This document shows positions 27,219-35,626 of a stretch of DNA of 64,000 nucleotides, piece after piece. The translations under genes and the position numbers were made by a program. This DNA is from Herpetosiphon geysericola (lineage in GTDB: Bacteria; Chloroflexota; Chloroflexia; Chloroflexales; Herpetosiphonaceae). The stretch covers positions 124,001 through 188,000 of the forward strand of contig NZ_LGKP01000025.1 of NCBI RefSeq assembly GCF_001306135.1, written 5' to 3'. A model generated the notes under the pieces. The model saw nothing but the letters and a program-made list of their open reading frames with translations. It was not told the DNA's origin and searched no databases. Position 1 is the first letter of the stretch. Each line of letters begins with the position of its first letter.

Positions 27219-27792
27219 ATAAATTCAATTGCTGCTGCACAGCGATACAATTTGGGCCTTCGGCAAAAAGCTGAATCGCCTCAAGCCGATCTGTGCTCCA
27301 GCAATAGCCGCGAATTTTGCCCTCGCTCACGAGGTTTTCGAGCGTATCTCGGACTGCGGTAGCATCCTCAATCGGGTAGCCCCACAAGTGAAATTGCAAT
27401 AAGTCGACATAATCGGTATTAAGCTGTTTGAGGCTTGCTTCAAGTTGGCGGCGAATTTCGGCGGGGCTAATGGGAATTTGCTCAAAGGCATCGTTGCCGC
27501 CCTCGGCCCAGCTATTGCCAAACTTGGTTGCCAGAACAAGCTGATCGCGGCGGCCTGCAATTGCTTGGGCGATCACTTTCTCGCTGTGGCCACAGCCATA
27601 AACGTTTGCTGTGTCGAGAAAATTAACCCCCAGTTCAAGCGCTGCATGAATTGCTCGAATCGATTCTGCATCGTCAACTTGGCCCCAGCCAGAAGGATTG
27701 CCATTGTGGTTGAAGGGGCCGCCGATTGCCCAACAGCCCAAGCCCAAGGCGCTCACTTCGATGCCACTTTTGCCGATAGTTCGCTTTAACAT
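27219..27792 (-). pseudogene. Aldo/keto reductase, 5' part, interrupted by the TnpB element
   Basis: It starts at ATG 27792 with AGGAG 8 nt upstream. It has the AKR N-terminus (GLGCWAIGG), the catalytic Asp and Tyr in FLDTANVYG, Lys in LATKFG and the active-site His in LLQFHLWG. It runs to CIAVQQQLNL and then hits a stop codon (27217-27219) supplied by the first bases of the inserted element. A truncated protein of 191 aa could be made, but it would lack the rest of the barrel and the NADPH-binding C-terminal part. The rest of the gene is at 24726-25144. Confidence 0.9.
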
Positions 27793-27882
27793 GCGCGTAG
27801 CTCCTAGCTAAATATTCTCGTTGCCAGCATTCTAAACATTTGCGCGCGCTCTAAGTCAATACCCAATCTTGAGCCATGCAAA

Positions 27883-27911
27883 AGCCCCTGTTTATGGATT
27901 AAACAGGGGCT
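27883..27911 (-). terminator. Terminator of the CNNM-cdd operon
   Basis: AGCCCCTGTTT and AAACAGGGGCT form an 11-bp stem with a 7-nt loop. On the minus strand it runs into TTTT. Confidence 0.8.
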
Positions 27912-27938
27912 AGCGCAAGCGTTATTTTTGAAAATGAG

Positions 27939-28346
27939 CTAATCGTTGGCAGTTAAACTTTCGCGCGCAAAGCCACCGGGCAACAACTCGCGTGGCGTGG
28001 TTGGCTGGGTTTGATCGGCCAAGTTTGCCAACAGCACGGGCATGTCGGGCGCAAGCTCGAACATAAATTGGCGGCACATGCCACAGGGTGCGACTGGCCC
28101 AGGCGTATCTGCCACTACAGCGATGGCCACAAATTCAGTTTCGCCAGCGCTCCAAGCGGCAGCAAGTGCCGAGCGTTCAGCACACAAACACACAGGATAA
28201 GCAGCATTTTCGATATTACAGCCATGGAAAATGCGTCCGCTGGCTGTCAGCACTGCCGCGCCAACTTTGAAACGTGAGTATGGAGTATAAGCTCGTTCGC
28301 GGGCGCTCTTGGCGTTCTCCAAGAGCATTTGGTAGTCAACCATCAT
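27939..28346 (-). CDS. cdd: Cytidine deaminase
   Basis: 135 aa from the ATG at 28346, with GGGAG 8 nt upstream inside the preceding gene. The zinc and catalytic sites are standard: NIENAAYPVCLCAERSAL (Cys and the catalytic Glu) and PCGMCRQ (two Cys). It deaminates cytidine and deoxycytidine to uridines in pyrimidine salvage. The start overlaps the end of the CNNM-type gene by 11 nt, so translation is coupled. A terminator follows. Confidence 0.93.
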   Translation of the reverse strand: MMVDYQMLLENAKSARERAYTPYSRFKVGAAVLTASGRIFHGCNIENAAYPVCLCAERSALAAAWSAGETEFVAIAVVADTPGPVAPCGMCRQFMFELAPDMPVLLANLADQTQPTTPRELLPGGFARESLTAND

Positions 28347-29619
28347 CGGTATTACTCCCAACCTCGGCGACTTCTGGTTCGGCAGTGGCTAAGCTTAAAT
28401 GCAGGCGTTGCGGGCGCAAACCTTGAATGGTCACAACTTCAATCGTTGTGTCATCGACGTGCACCACATCGCCGACGTTGGGCATCGAGCCAAGCAGGGC
28501 CAAAACGAAGCCACCGAGGCTATCTACATCGTCATTGATTAGGGTTAAGCCTGTGGCATCGTTGACTTCATCAATCGAGACCCGACTATCAAACAGCCAT
28601 TCGTTGGGGCTAAGCTGTTGAATTGGCGCTTCTTCGCTATCGAACTCATCCTGAATTTCGCCAACGATCTCTTCCAGCAAATCCTCAATTGTGACCAAGC
28701 CCGCTGTGCTGCCATATTCATCGACAATAATGGCCATATGCACTTTGCGACTTTGCAAGGCCCGCATCAAATCGTCAACCTTCAGTGATTCGGGCACAAA
28801 ATAGGGCTGGCGTACTAATGAGCGTAAGGGCACATCACGTTGCCCATCGCGCAACAGCGGGAACAGATCTTTAGCGTACAACACTCCGAGCACTTGGTCA
28901 ATTGAATCATCGTAGATTGGCAAGCGCGAATGGCCAGCACTAATAAACAAATTGAGCGCTTCTTCCATGCTGGCGCTGGCGGCCAAGCCCACAATATCGA
29001 TCCGTGGCACCATCACTTCGCGCACCGAGGTATCGCTAAATTCAAAAATACCCGCAATCATATCGCGTTCTTCAGCTTCGATCACGCCTTCTTCTTCGCC
29101 GACGTTGACCATTAATCTAAGTTCTTCTTCGGTGACGAGGTTGGCATTTTGGCCAGTGACGAGGCCAATTGGGCGGGCAATTTGGCGCAGCAGCCATTGC
29201 ATGGGCGCTACTAACCAGAGCAAAATTCGCAATGGACGAACCGTCCAAAGCACCATGCTATCGGGGTAGGCAGTGGCGAGGGTTTTGGGCAAGGTTGTGC
29301 CAATTGTGAGCCACACCAACAGAAAGCCCAAGAGCAATGTGGCTTGCTGCCAGCCAGTGCGATTGGCAACAAACGTCAAGAGCAACGCGGTTGCGCCAAT
29401 CGTGCCAACCGTGCTGAGCAAGAGTGTGCCGATGCGTAGATGATAGGGGTCTTCCAACAGGCGCATGGCCACGTTGGCCCGGCGTTCGCCATTTTCCAAC
29501 AGCGTATTCATTCGATGGCGTGAGATAGTAGAGAGCGCTGCTTCGGCTGCTGAGGCGACACTCACAATAATGAGACACATCGCCAGCCCAAGCAGCTCCA
29601 AACTAGATGCAGGGTCCAT
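28336..29619 (-). CDS. CNNM/CorC-type membrane protein (DUF21, CBS pair, CorC_HlyC)
   Basis: About 427 aa. Four hydrophobic helices in the first 150 residues form the DUF21/CNNM domain (LGLAMCLIIVSVASAAEAALSTISRHR is its start). Then comes a CBS pair (REVMVPRIDIVGL, LPIYDDSIDQVLGVLYAKDLFPLL, and a second with GSTAGLVTIEDLLEEIVGEIQDE) and a C-terminal CorC_HlyC domain. Homologues are Mg2+ (or Co2+) transport or homeostasis proteins, often misnamed hemolysins. I chose the ATG at 29619; the TTG at 29637 has a better ribosome site (AAGG) and is possible. Translation is coupled to cdd. Confidence 0.88.
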   Translation of the reverse strand: MDPASSLELLGLAMCLIIVSVASAAEAALSTISRHRMNTLLENGERRANVAMRLLEDPYHLRIGTLLLSTVGTIGATALLLTFVANRTGWQQATLLLGFLLVWLTIGTTLPKTLATAYPDSMVLWTVRPLRILLWLVAPMQWLLRQIARPIGLVTGQNANLVTEEELRLMVNVGEEEGVIEAEERDMIAGIFEFSDTSVREVMVPRIDIVGLAASASMEEALNLFISAGHSRLPIYDDSIDQVLGVLYAKDLFPLLRDGQRDVPLRSLVRQPYFVPESLKVDDLMRALQSRKVHMAIIVDEYGSTAGLVTIEDLLEEIVGEIQDEFDSEEAPIQQLSPNEWLFDSRVSIDEVNDATGLTLINDDVDSLGGFVLALLGSMPNVGDVVHVDDTTIEVVTIQGLRPQRLHLSLATAEPEVAEVGSNTDDG

Positions 29620-29637
29620 GGGTTCTATCGGCTTCAA

Positions 29638-30256
29638 TCGGGCCTTGCGGCGCTATTATTGCAGGCTGGTGATCGACGCAGCAGCAATAATCCAAATTGT
29701 CGCCTTCGTCCTCCTCGAACTAGAGTAGAGTAGATTTCGGTACTATGCAGTATGCGGCATATCGCAGGTGAATGCAAGAGGTCAAGCGTTAACGTTTTTA
29801 GGCTTTTAATTACAAAGCATGCCAACCTTTGATCCACGAAGGACACGAAGCGCACGAAGGACAGGAACCGCGAAGAACACGAAGATCACGAAGTTAGGTT
29901 ATGGGCTTTTGATTTCTGCCTTATGACTTTTGGCTTCATCCCTCATCCTTCATCCTTCATAATTTCGTTATGCTCTGCGCCGCTGCGTTAAAGCCTGATC
30001 CACGTAAGGTTAAGTTTTTAGCCACAGATTTTTTGGCTAGTGGCTTTTGCCCTTTGACTTTTGCCTTCTGACTTTACTTCAGGGGTTGACAAGGCGTGTA
30101 TGATGCGTTCGTCAACTTTGCACCAATAGCGCAATTGATGTGCCTTAACAACCAAAAACAGTGTGCCAAGCAATTGGACTAACTTTTAAGGAACGGTTTG
30201 CAAAATTGATACGTCATGAAGGCGTAACAATAAACACTTACTAGGAGGATGGTCGA
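29638..30256. other. Gene-free gap rich in phrase repeats
   Basis: 29831-29895 is a CACGAAG-type repeat almost identical to 16081-16129. 29905-29960 and 30041-30080 hold pyrimidine-rich phrases (TTTTGCCTTCTGACTTT and CATCCTTCATCC), the reverse complement of those at 24482-24600. 30016-30032 has TTAGCCACAGATT. The promoter of the lipoprotein at 30257 must lie in the last 150 bp, but I cannot place it with confidence. Confidence 0.65.
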
Positions 30257-30676
30257 ATGCAACGGTTTTTTGGGTATGTATTACTCGTCGTATTGATGGT
30301 TGGTTTAGTTGGCTGTGGCGGTGGCGTCAGCGATACCACCATTCCTGCACCACCAAGCAGTAGCGAATATCAAAAGGGCCAAGATCCAACGCTTGATATT
30401 ATGGTTGATAGCTTCAGCCAAAGCATGGCAAGCAACGGGACGAGCACAACCAACAAATTCTATATGTCAACCGCAAGCGCGGAAGAAATCAAGAATTTCT
30501 ATACGACTGAAATGACCAAGCGTGGTTGGAAAACCATCGAATCACCATCGATTCCCGATACAACCTCAGTCAATTTTCAAGCAGATAACAATGTAGCTGC
30601 GATTAATATGATTGATATGAGTATGGCAGGCGGCACTGGGATTCTGGTTATCACGACTGGCACGACCGTCAAATAA
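30257..30676 (+). CDS. Small lipoprotein with one copy of an IPAPPSS-type domain
   Basis: 139 aa, ATG with AGGAGG 8 nt upstream. The signal peptide ends in a lipobox (VGLVGC). The mature part is one domain: IPAPPSSSEYQKGQDPTLD, then YMSTASAEEIKNFYTTEMTKRGW and GGTGILVITT. The same domain occurs twice in the lipoprotein encoded next. The FYxxEMxxxGW segment resembles small alpha/beta lipoprotein domains, but I cannot name it. Function is unknown. Confidence 0.82.
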   Translation: MQRFFGYVLLVVLMVGLVGCGGGVSDTTIPAPPSSSEYQKGQDPTLDIMVDSFSQSMASNGTSTTNKFYMSTASAEEIKNFYTTEMTKRGWKTIESPSIPDTTSVNFQADNNVAAINMIDMSMAGGTGILVITTGTTVK

Positions 30677-30703
30677 GCTTCCAAATCTGCTAGGTGTAGG
30701 CTG

Positions 30704-30741
30704 GCCCTCAGTGTTGAGCAATTGCTTAGGCTGAGGGCTTT
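30704..30741 (+). terminator. Terminator after the small lipoprotein gene
   Basis: GCCCTCAG and CTGAGGGC form an 8-bp stem with a 19-nt loop, followed by TTT. Confidence 0.6.
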
Positions 30742-30949
30742 GTGTCGCAGATTGCCAGATTTTGGCTTGGTTGTAACCTTTGTAGTAATATCAGCGTATC
30801 AAAGCTTGTGATTATTACCACACAGTTTTTGGTAGAGCACGTTTGTGATTTGAGAGTTTGGAGAATGGGTGGCGCGATCATTGCTAAGTAGGAACCCTCT
30901 TGGCAGTAGGAATGCCGACAACAGATTTTATTTAGGAGGATTGACCCTC

Positions 30950-31948
30950 ATGTCAAAACGGACGATTAGCGCAATTTTAATTGCCCTAGCATTAAGCGCT
31001 TGTGGCAGCACTGCCGCTCCAACCGCAACCACGGCTCCAACTGCGACCACCGTTCCAACCGAAGCAGCAGTTCCAACAGCAACAGCTGAAGCTATGGTTG
31101 AGCCAACCCGCGATACTGGCAGCCCTTCAATGGATGCAGCTGAAATTCCAGCTCCACCCCAAAGCAAGCCATACGTCAAGGGTGAAAACACCATTATTGA
31201 CGCAGCTATTGGTGGCATGGAAGGTGAATTCGAAAACCAAGAAAAACAAACTGGCTTGGATCTCGAACCATTGACCTACTACATCACCGAAGAAACTCCT
31301 CAAACCATGGTAGATTTCTACGAAGGTGAAATGAGCAACTACGGTTGGGGCACGGGCCAAGTGCAAGACCAAAACTTCGGTAAAGTCTTGGTTTACCCAA
31401 GCGCAAGCTCACCAACCACGGTTGCGATGATTGGCGTGTTGGATCTTTCAACCGTCGATACCAGCATGAACCAATCGATCATTTTCACGACTGTTGGTCG
31501 TTTGGGTGGCGGTGGTAGCACCATGCCTGACGCTACTGCTGAAACCGGCGGCAGCGATCCACTTCCAGCTGGCGACTTGAGCGATATTCCAGCTCCACCA
31601 AGCAGCGAAGAATACAAAGCTGGTGACGATGCTTTGACCGATACCTTCATGGAAAGCTTTGAAAAAGGTTTTGCTGGCAGCGCTGGCGATACCACTGTCT
31701 TGGGCAAAGCAGCCTACATTTCAACTGCTACCCCTGCAGAAATCAAAACCTTCTATGACAGCGAATTGGAAGCAGCTGGCTGGACGGCTATGCCTGCGGG
31801 CGATAGCACCGGCATGGCTGGCTCACAAACCTTGACCTACACCAACATGAGCGCTGGCGAAGCCTTGGTTGTGATGACCCTCGACCGCGCTAGCATGAGC
31901 ATGGGCGATGGCATTTTGGTCATCGTGATCAAAGCCGCTGCGCAATAA
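30950..31948 (+). CDS. Lipoprotein with two copies of the IPAPPSS-type domain
   Basis: 332 aa from the ATG at 30950 (AGGAGG 10 nt upstream); the start at 30869 is not needed. The lipobox is ALSAC. A Pro/Thr/Ala-rich linker of about 40 residues, typical of surface spacers, follows. Two domains come next: the first starts IPAPPQSKPYVKG and has MVDFYEGEMSNYGWG, the second starts IPAPPSSEEYKAG and has IKTFYDSELEAAGW and GDGILVIVI. The second copy is closer to the single-domain gene at 30257, so a domain duplication plus gene duplication is likely. Function is unknown. Confidence 0.83.
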   Translation: MSKRTISAILIALALSACGSTAAPTATTAPTATTVPTEAAVPTATAEAMVEPTRDTGSPSMDAAEIPAPPQSKPYVKGENTIIDAAIGGMEGEFENQEKQTGLDLEPLTYYITEETPQTMVDFYEGEMSNYGWGTGQVQDQNFGKVLVYPSASSPTTVAMIGVLDLSTVDTSMNQSIIFTTVGRLGGGGSTMPDATAETGGSDPLPAGDLSDIPAPPSSEEYKAGDDALTDTFMESFEKGFAGSAGDTTVLGKAAYISTATPAEIKTFYDSELEAAGWTAMPAGDSTGMAGSQTLTYTNMSAGEALVVMTLDRASMSMGDGILVIVIKAAAQ

Positions 31949-31972
31949 GCATTTGATTGGCTAGCCCAATCG

Positions 31973-32015
31973 CATCCCCCTGGATTGCTTTGGCGATTCA
32001 GGGGGATGTTTTTTT
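31973..32015 (+). terminator. Terminator after the two-domain lipoprotein gene
   Basis: CATCCCCCTG and CAGGGGGATG form a 10-bp stem with a 16-nt loop, followed by seven T. Confidence 0.88.
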
Positions 32016-32074
32016 GCAAAATGGCTGTGGTATCATAGACCAGCAAGCCAAATCAAGCAGCCAAGGAGGCAGCC

Positions 32075-33235
32075 ATGACGCGTGAGCGACTTTCTGCAAG
32101 GGTGCAGAGCGTTCCACCATCAGGGATACGGCGGTTTTTTGATATTGCTGCCACAATGGAGAATGTGATTTCGCTCGGTATCGGCGAGCCAGATTTTGTT
32201 ACACCCTACACGATTACTCAAGCAGGCATTCGTTCGTTGCAACAAGGCAAAACTGCCTATACCTCAAACTCGGGGACGATCGAGCTGCGCCAGGAATTGC
32301 AAAAACATCTCAATCAGCTCTATGGAATCAATTATGATCCTGAGAATGAGTTGTTGATTACGGTTGGGGTTAGCGAAGCCTTGCAAAACGCCATGTTGGC
32401 CACCATCGATCCTGGCGATGAAGTAATTATTCCTGAGCCATGTTTTGTGGCCTATGGCCCAAGTGTGGTCTTTGCTGGCGGGGTTCCGGTGTATGTCAGC
32501 ACCTCGGTTGAGCAAGAGTTTCAAGTAACTCGCGCGGCAATCGAGGCGGCAATTACGCCCAAAACCAAAGCGATTTTAATTGGCTATCCTAATAATCCAA
32601 CTGGTGCGGTGATGAGCCGTGAGCGTTTGTTAGATATTGCAGCCCTCGCTGAGCAATATGATCTCTTGGTGTTTTCCGATGAGATTTACGATCGCTTGGT
32701 GTATGGCGTTGAGCACACCAGTTTTGCCCAATTGCCTGGCATGCGCGAACGCACAATTTTGCTTGGCGGCTTCTCGAAGGCCTATGCGATGACTGGTTGG
32801 CGGTTGGGTTGGTTGGCGGCCTCAGCAGAGATTGCCAATGCTGTGCGCAAAATTCATCAATACGCTATTATGTCTGCGCCAACAGTTGCCCAATATGCTG
32901 GTTTGGCAGCTTTACAAACTGGCGCAGAAGATGTGCAACGGATGGTCAGCGAATACGATCGGCGGCGCCAAGTGATTGTGGCTGGGTTGCGCCAAATTGG
33001 CCTGCCAACCTTTGAGCCACAAGGCGCGTTTTACGTTTTCCCCCAAGTTAGCAGCCTTGGGCTAACCAGTGAAGCCTTTGTTGAAGGCTTACTTTATAAT
33101 GAAAAGGTTGCGGTTGTGCCAGGCGATGCCTTTGGGCCAAGCGGCGCGGGCTTCGTGCGTATGTGCTATGCAACCAGCATGGATAATATTGAAACCGCCT
33201 TAGAACGAATTGAGCGCTACGTTCGTTCATTGTAA
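32075..33235 (+). CDS. PLP-dependent class I/II aminotransferase
   Basis: 386 aa, ATG with AAGGAGG 6 nt upstream. The aspartate aminotransferase fold is clear: ISLGIGEPDFVTP, YPNNPTGAV, SDEIYDRLVY, the PLP lysine in GGFSKAYAMTGWRLGW, and FVRMCYATS with the substrate carboxylate Arg. It is closest in style to subgroup I-gamma enzymes that act on aspartate, aromatic or branched amino acids; the substrate cannot be fixed. The following small gene starts 17 nt downstream. Confidence 0.9.
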   Translation: MTRERLSARVQSVPPSGIRRFFDIAATMENVISLGIGEPDFVTPYTITQAGIRSLQQGKTAYTSNSGTIELRQELQKHLNQLYGINYDPENELLITVGVSEALQNAMLATIDPGDEVIIPEPCFVAYGPSVVFAGGVPVYVSTSVEQEFQVTRAAIEAAITPKTKAILIGYPNNPTGAVMSRERLLDIAALAEQYDLLVFSDEIYDRLVYGVEHTSFAQLPGMRERTILLGGFSKAYAMTGWRLGWLAASAEIANAVRKIHQYAIMSAPTVAQYAGLAALQTGAEDVQRMVSEYDRRRQVIVAGLRQIGLPTFEPQGAFYVFPQVSSLGLTSEAFVEGLLYNEKVAVVPGDAFGPSGAGFVRMCYATSMDNIETALERIERYVRSL

Positions 33236-33252
33236 ATTGTAAAGGATGCGCC

Positions 33253-33528
33253 ATGAGTGCCGAATCACCTGTTGTATGTACGCGCTGTCAACGACAGCTT
33301 ACGCCCGATGATGTGCGCATGGCGCAGCCTTTGATCACCTTCAAAGAGCTGGTGCAAGCAGCTTTTAAAACCCCTTCCCTGTTAAGCGCAACCTTACCCG
33401 ATGTACCCTACTGCCCAGAATGTCGCGTGATTATTGCCAAACAACGCCAAACAGAACAACTTAAATTCTTGGGCGTGGCGATTGCCATTCTGGCTATTTT
33501 GATTGTGATTGTCTTGTTTGTGCTCTAG
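33253..33528 (+). CDS. Small zinc-ribbon protein with C-terminal membrane anchor
   Basis: 91 aa, ATG with AAAGGA upstream. Two CxxC pairs (CTRC near residue 9 and CPEC near residue 54) can bind one zinc. The last 23 residues are a strongly hydrophobic helix (FLGVAIAILAILIVIVLFVL), so the protein should be tail-anchored with the ribbon in the cytoplasm. It lies between an aminotransferase and a glycosyltransferase on the same strand. Function is unknown. Confidence 0.78.
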   Translation: MSAESPVVCTRCQRQLTPDDVRMAQPLITFKELVQAAFKTPSLLSATLPDVPYCPECRVIIAKQRQTEQLKFLGVAIAILAILIVIVLFVL

Positions 33529-33560
33529 CTGCATTGATGCTTGGGGATGTTTAGGAAAAA

Positions 33561-34253
33561 ATGATGCTTTTATCTGTGTTAATTCCTTGCTACAATGAAG
33601 CAGCAACGATTGCAAAAATGCTAGAGCGCTTGGCGCAAATTACCATTCCAATGCAATGGATCGCCGTCGATGATTGTTCGAAAGACGCTACCTATGAAGT
33701 CTTACAACAATTAACGACAACCTACCCACACATGCAGGTTGTGCGGCATAGCCACAATAGCGGTAAAGGCGCCGCGATTCGCACGGCGCTTACCTACGCA
33801 ACTGGCGAGATTGTTGTAATTCAAGATGCCGACCTCGAATATGACCCCCAAGATTTTTATGAATTGATCAAACCAATTGAAGCTGGGTTGGTTAATGTTG
33901 CGTTTGGTTCGCGCTTTATGGGTCGGCATACAGGCATGTATTTTTGGAATGCTATTGGCAACAAAGGTCTCACCTTTTTAACCAATTTGCTGTTTAACTG
34001 TTGGATCTCCGATATGGAAACCTGCTACAAGGTGATGCGCACCGATATTATGCGCTCGATGAACTTGGTTTCTAATGATTTTCGGATTGAGGCAGAAATA
34101 ACGGCGAAGGTTCTGATGCAGGGTGAGCGAATTTTTGAAGTGCCAATTACATACTTGGGGCGTACCTATGAAGAGGGTAAGAAAATGCACCCCAAATATG
34201 GCTTTTTGACGGTTTGGGCGTTATTCCGTTTGCGTTTGCTCGGTCGCCCATAA
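33561..34253 (+). CDS. Family 2 glycosyltransferase (polyprenyl-phosphate hexosyltransferase type)
   Basis: 230 aa, ATG with AGGA close upstream. The GT2 core is standard: LIPCYNEAATI, VDDCSKDAT, SGKGAAIRTAL, the DxD-like VIQDADLEYDPQDFYEL and RFMGRH. YKVMRTDIMRSM and FEVPITYLGRTYEEGKK resemble DPM1/polyprenol-phosphate mannose or glucose synthases. No membrane helices follow, so it is the soluble short form. It would load a sugar on a lipid carrier for wall or glycan synthesis. The ORF overlap with the long upstream version of purA disappears once the true purA start is used. Confidence 0.88.
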   Translation: MMLLSVLIPCYNEAATIAKMLERLAQITIPMQWIAVDDCSKDATYEVLQQLTTTYPHMQVVRHSHNSGKGAAIRTALTYATGEIVVIQDADLEYDPQDFYELIKPIEAGLVNVAFGSRFMGRHTGMYFWNAIGNKGLTFLTNLLFNCWISDMETCYKVMRTDIMRSMNLVSNDFRIEAEITAKVLMQGERIFEVPITYLGRTYEEGKKMHPKYGFLTVWALFRLRLLGRP

Positions 34254-34291
34254 CCACGGTATTTGCTCCTCTTACAGAAAAGGTGATACAT

Positions 34292-35578
34292 ATGCCAGTC
34301 GTTGCAGTTCTTGGCGCTCAATGGGGCGACGAGGGCAAAGGTCGTGTTGTCGATTTATTGGCAACCAAAGCCAAAATGGTTATTCGCGCTGCCGGTGGCT
34401 CGAACGCCGGCCATACCGTGATCAACCCTCTCGGCACATTTAAATTGCACCTCACGCCCGCCGGAATTTTCGATGCCAATGTGGTTAATATTATCGGCGC
34501 AGGCACGGTGATCGATCCTGCGGTCTTGCTGAAGGAACTGCAAGCCTTGCGCGAGGCCAATGTTTCGCTCGACCAATTGTATATCAGCGATCGCGCCCAT
34601 GTTGTGATGCCCTATCACGTTTCGCTCGATGCGCTCGAAGAAAAAGATCGTGGCGCAAACGAAATTGGCACCACCAAACGCGGTATTGGCCCAGCCTATG
34701 TTGATAAAGCATCACGCATGGGCATTCGGATGGGCGATTTGTTGCACGAAGAAACGTTGCTCAGCCGCCTAACCAGCGTCTTAGAATACAAAGGCCGCGT
34801 GCTCAACAAAATGTATAGTGCTCAGCCAGGCGCTTCATTGCACGATATGTATTTGCAATATTTGGAGTTTGGCCGCCAACTCGAAGCGCATATCGTGCCA
34901 ATTCATGGCATGGTGCAAGATGCCTTGCGCCGCGATATTCCAATTTTAATCGAAGGCAATCAAGGGGCCTTGTTGGATGTTGATTATGGCACCTTCCCCT
35001 ATGTGACTTCAACCGCAACTGGCTCAGCAGGCGCTTGCCAAGGCGCTGGAATTTCACCGATGCGCTTGAATGGCGTGGTGGGGATTTACAAAGCCTATAC
35101 AACTCGGGTTGGTGGCGGCCCCTTCCCAACCGAATTAACCGATGACCTTGGCGAGCATATTCGCCAAGCTGGCCACGAATTTGGCACAACCACTGGTCGG
35201 CCTCGGCGGGTTGGTTGGTTCGATGCAGTCGCGGCCCGCTACGCTGCCGAAATCAACGGCATTAGCTCAATCGCGCTAACCAAGCTCGATGTGCTTGATG
35301 ATGTTGAGACGCTGAAGATTTGTATTGGCTATCGCTGGAACGACACCGAGCTTGATTCGTTCCCATCGTCGATTTCGGTGCTGAGCCAAGTCGAGCCAAT
35401 TTACGAAGAATATCCAGGTTGGAAGAGCAGCACCAGCCATGCCCGCACCTTAGATGAGTTGCCCGAAGCTGCCCAACGCTATGTGCGCCGCTTAAGCCAA
35501 TTGGTTGGTGTGCGCTTGGGCATGATTTCGGTCGGCCCTTCACGCGAGCAAATGGTGGGATTACAGGAAATTTTCTAG
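34292..35578 (+). CDS. purA: Adenylosuccinate synthetase
   Basis: 428 aa from the ATG at 34292 (AAAGGTGA upstream); this is the normal family start MPVVAVLGAQWGDEGKGRVVD. It joins IMP and aspartate using GTP, the first step from IMP to AMP. Other marks: AGGSNAGHTV, GTTKRGIGPAYVDKASR, EGNQGALLDVDYGTFPYVTS, GRPRRVGWFD and the GTP-site TKLDVLD. The length is normal. A terminator follows. Confidence 0.97.
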   Translation: MPVVAVLGAQWGDEGKGRVVDLLATKAKMVIRAAGGSNAGHTVINPLGTFKLHLTPAGIFDANVVNIIGAGTVIDPAVLLKELQALREANVSLDQLYISDRAHVVMPYHVSLDALEEKDRGANEIGTTKRGIGPAYVDKASRMGIRMGDLLHEETLLSRLTSVLEYKGRVLNKMYSAQPGASLHDMYLQYLEFGRQLEAHIVPIHGMVQDALRRDIPILIEGNQGALLDVDYGTFPYVTSTATGSAGACQGAGISPMRLNGVVGIYKAYTTRVGGGPFPTELTDDLGEHIRQAGHEFGTTTGRPRRVGWFDAVAARYAAEINGISSIALTKLDVLDDVETLKICIGYRWNDTELDSFPSSISVLSQVEPIYEEYPGWKSSTSHARTLDELPEAAQRYVRRLSQLVGVRLGMISVGPSREQMVGLQEIF

Positions 35579-35590
35579 CTTTAACGCTAC

Positions 35591-35625
35591 GATGCGCAAC
35601 GCTTAATCACGTTGCGCATCGCATT
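35591..35625. terminator. Terminator between purA and the class III aminotransferase
   Basis: A perfect 11-bp stem (GATGCGCAACG and CGTTGCGCATC) with an 8-nt loop, followed by GCATTTTT. It lies between convergent genes and is best placed for purA. Confidence 0.8.
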
Positions 35626-35626
35626 T

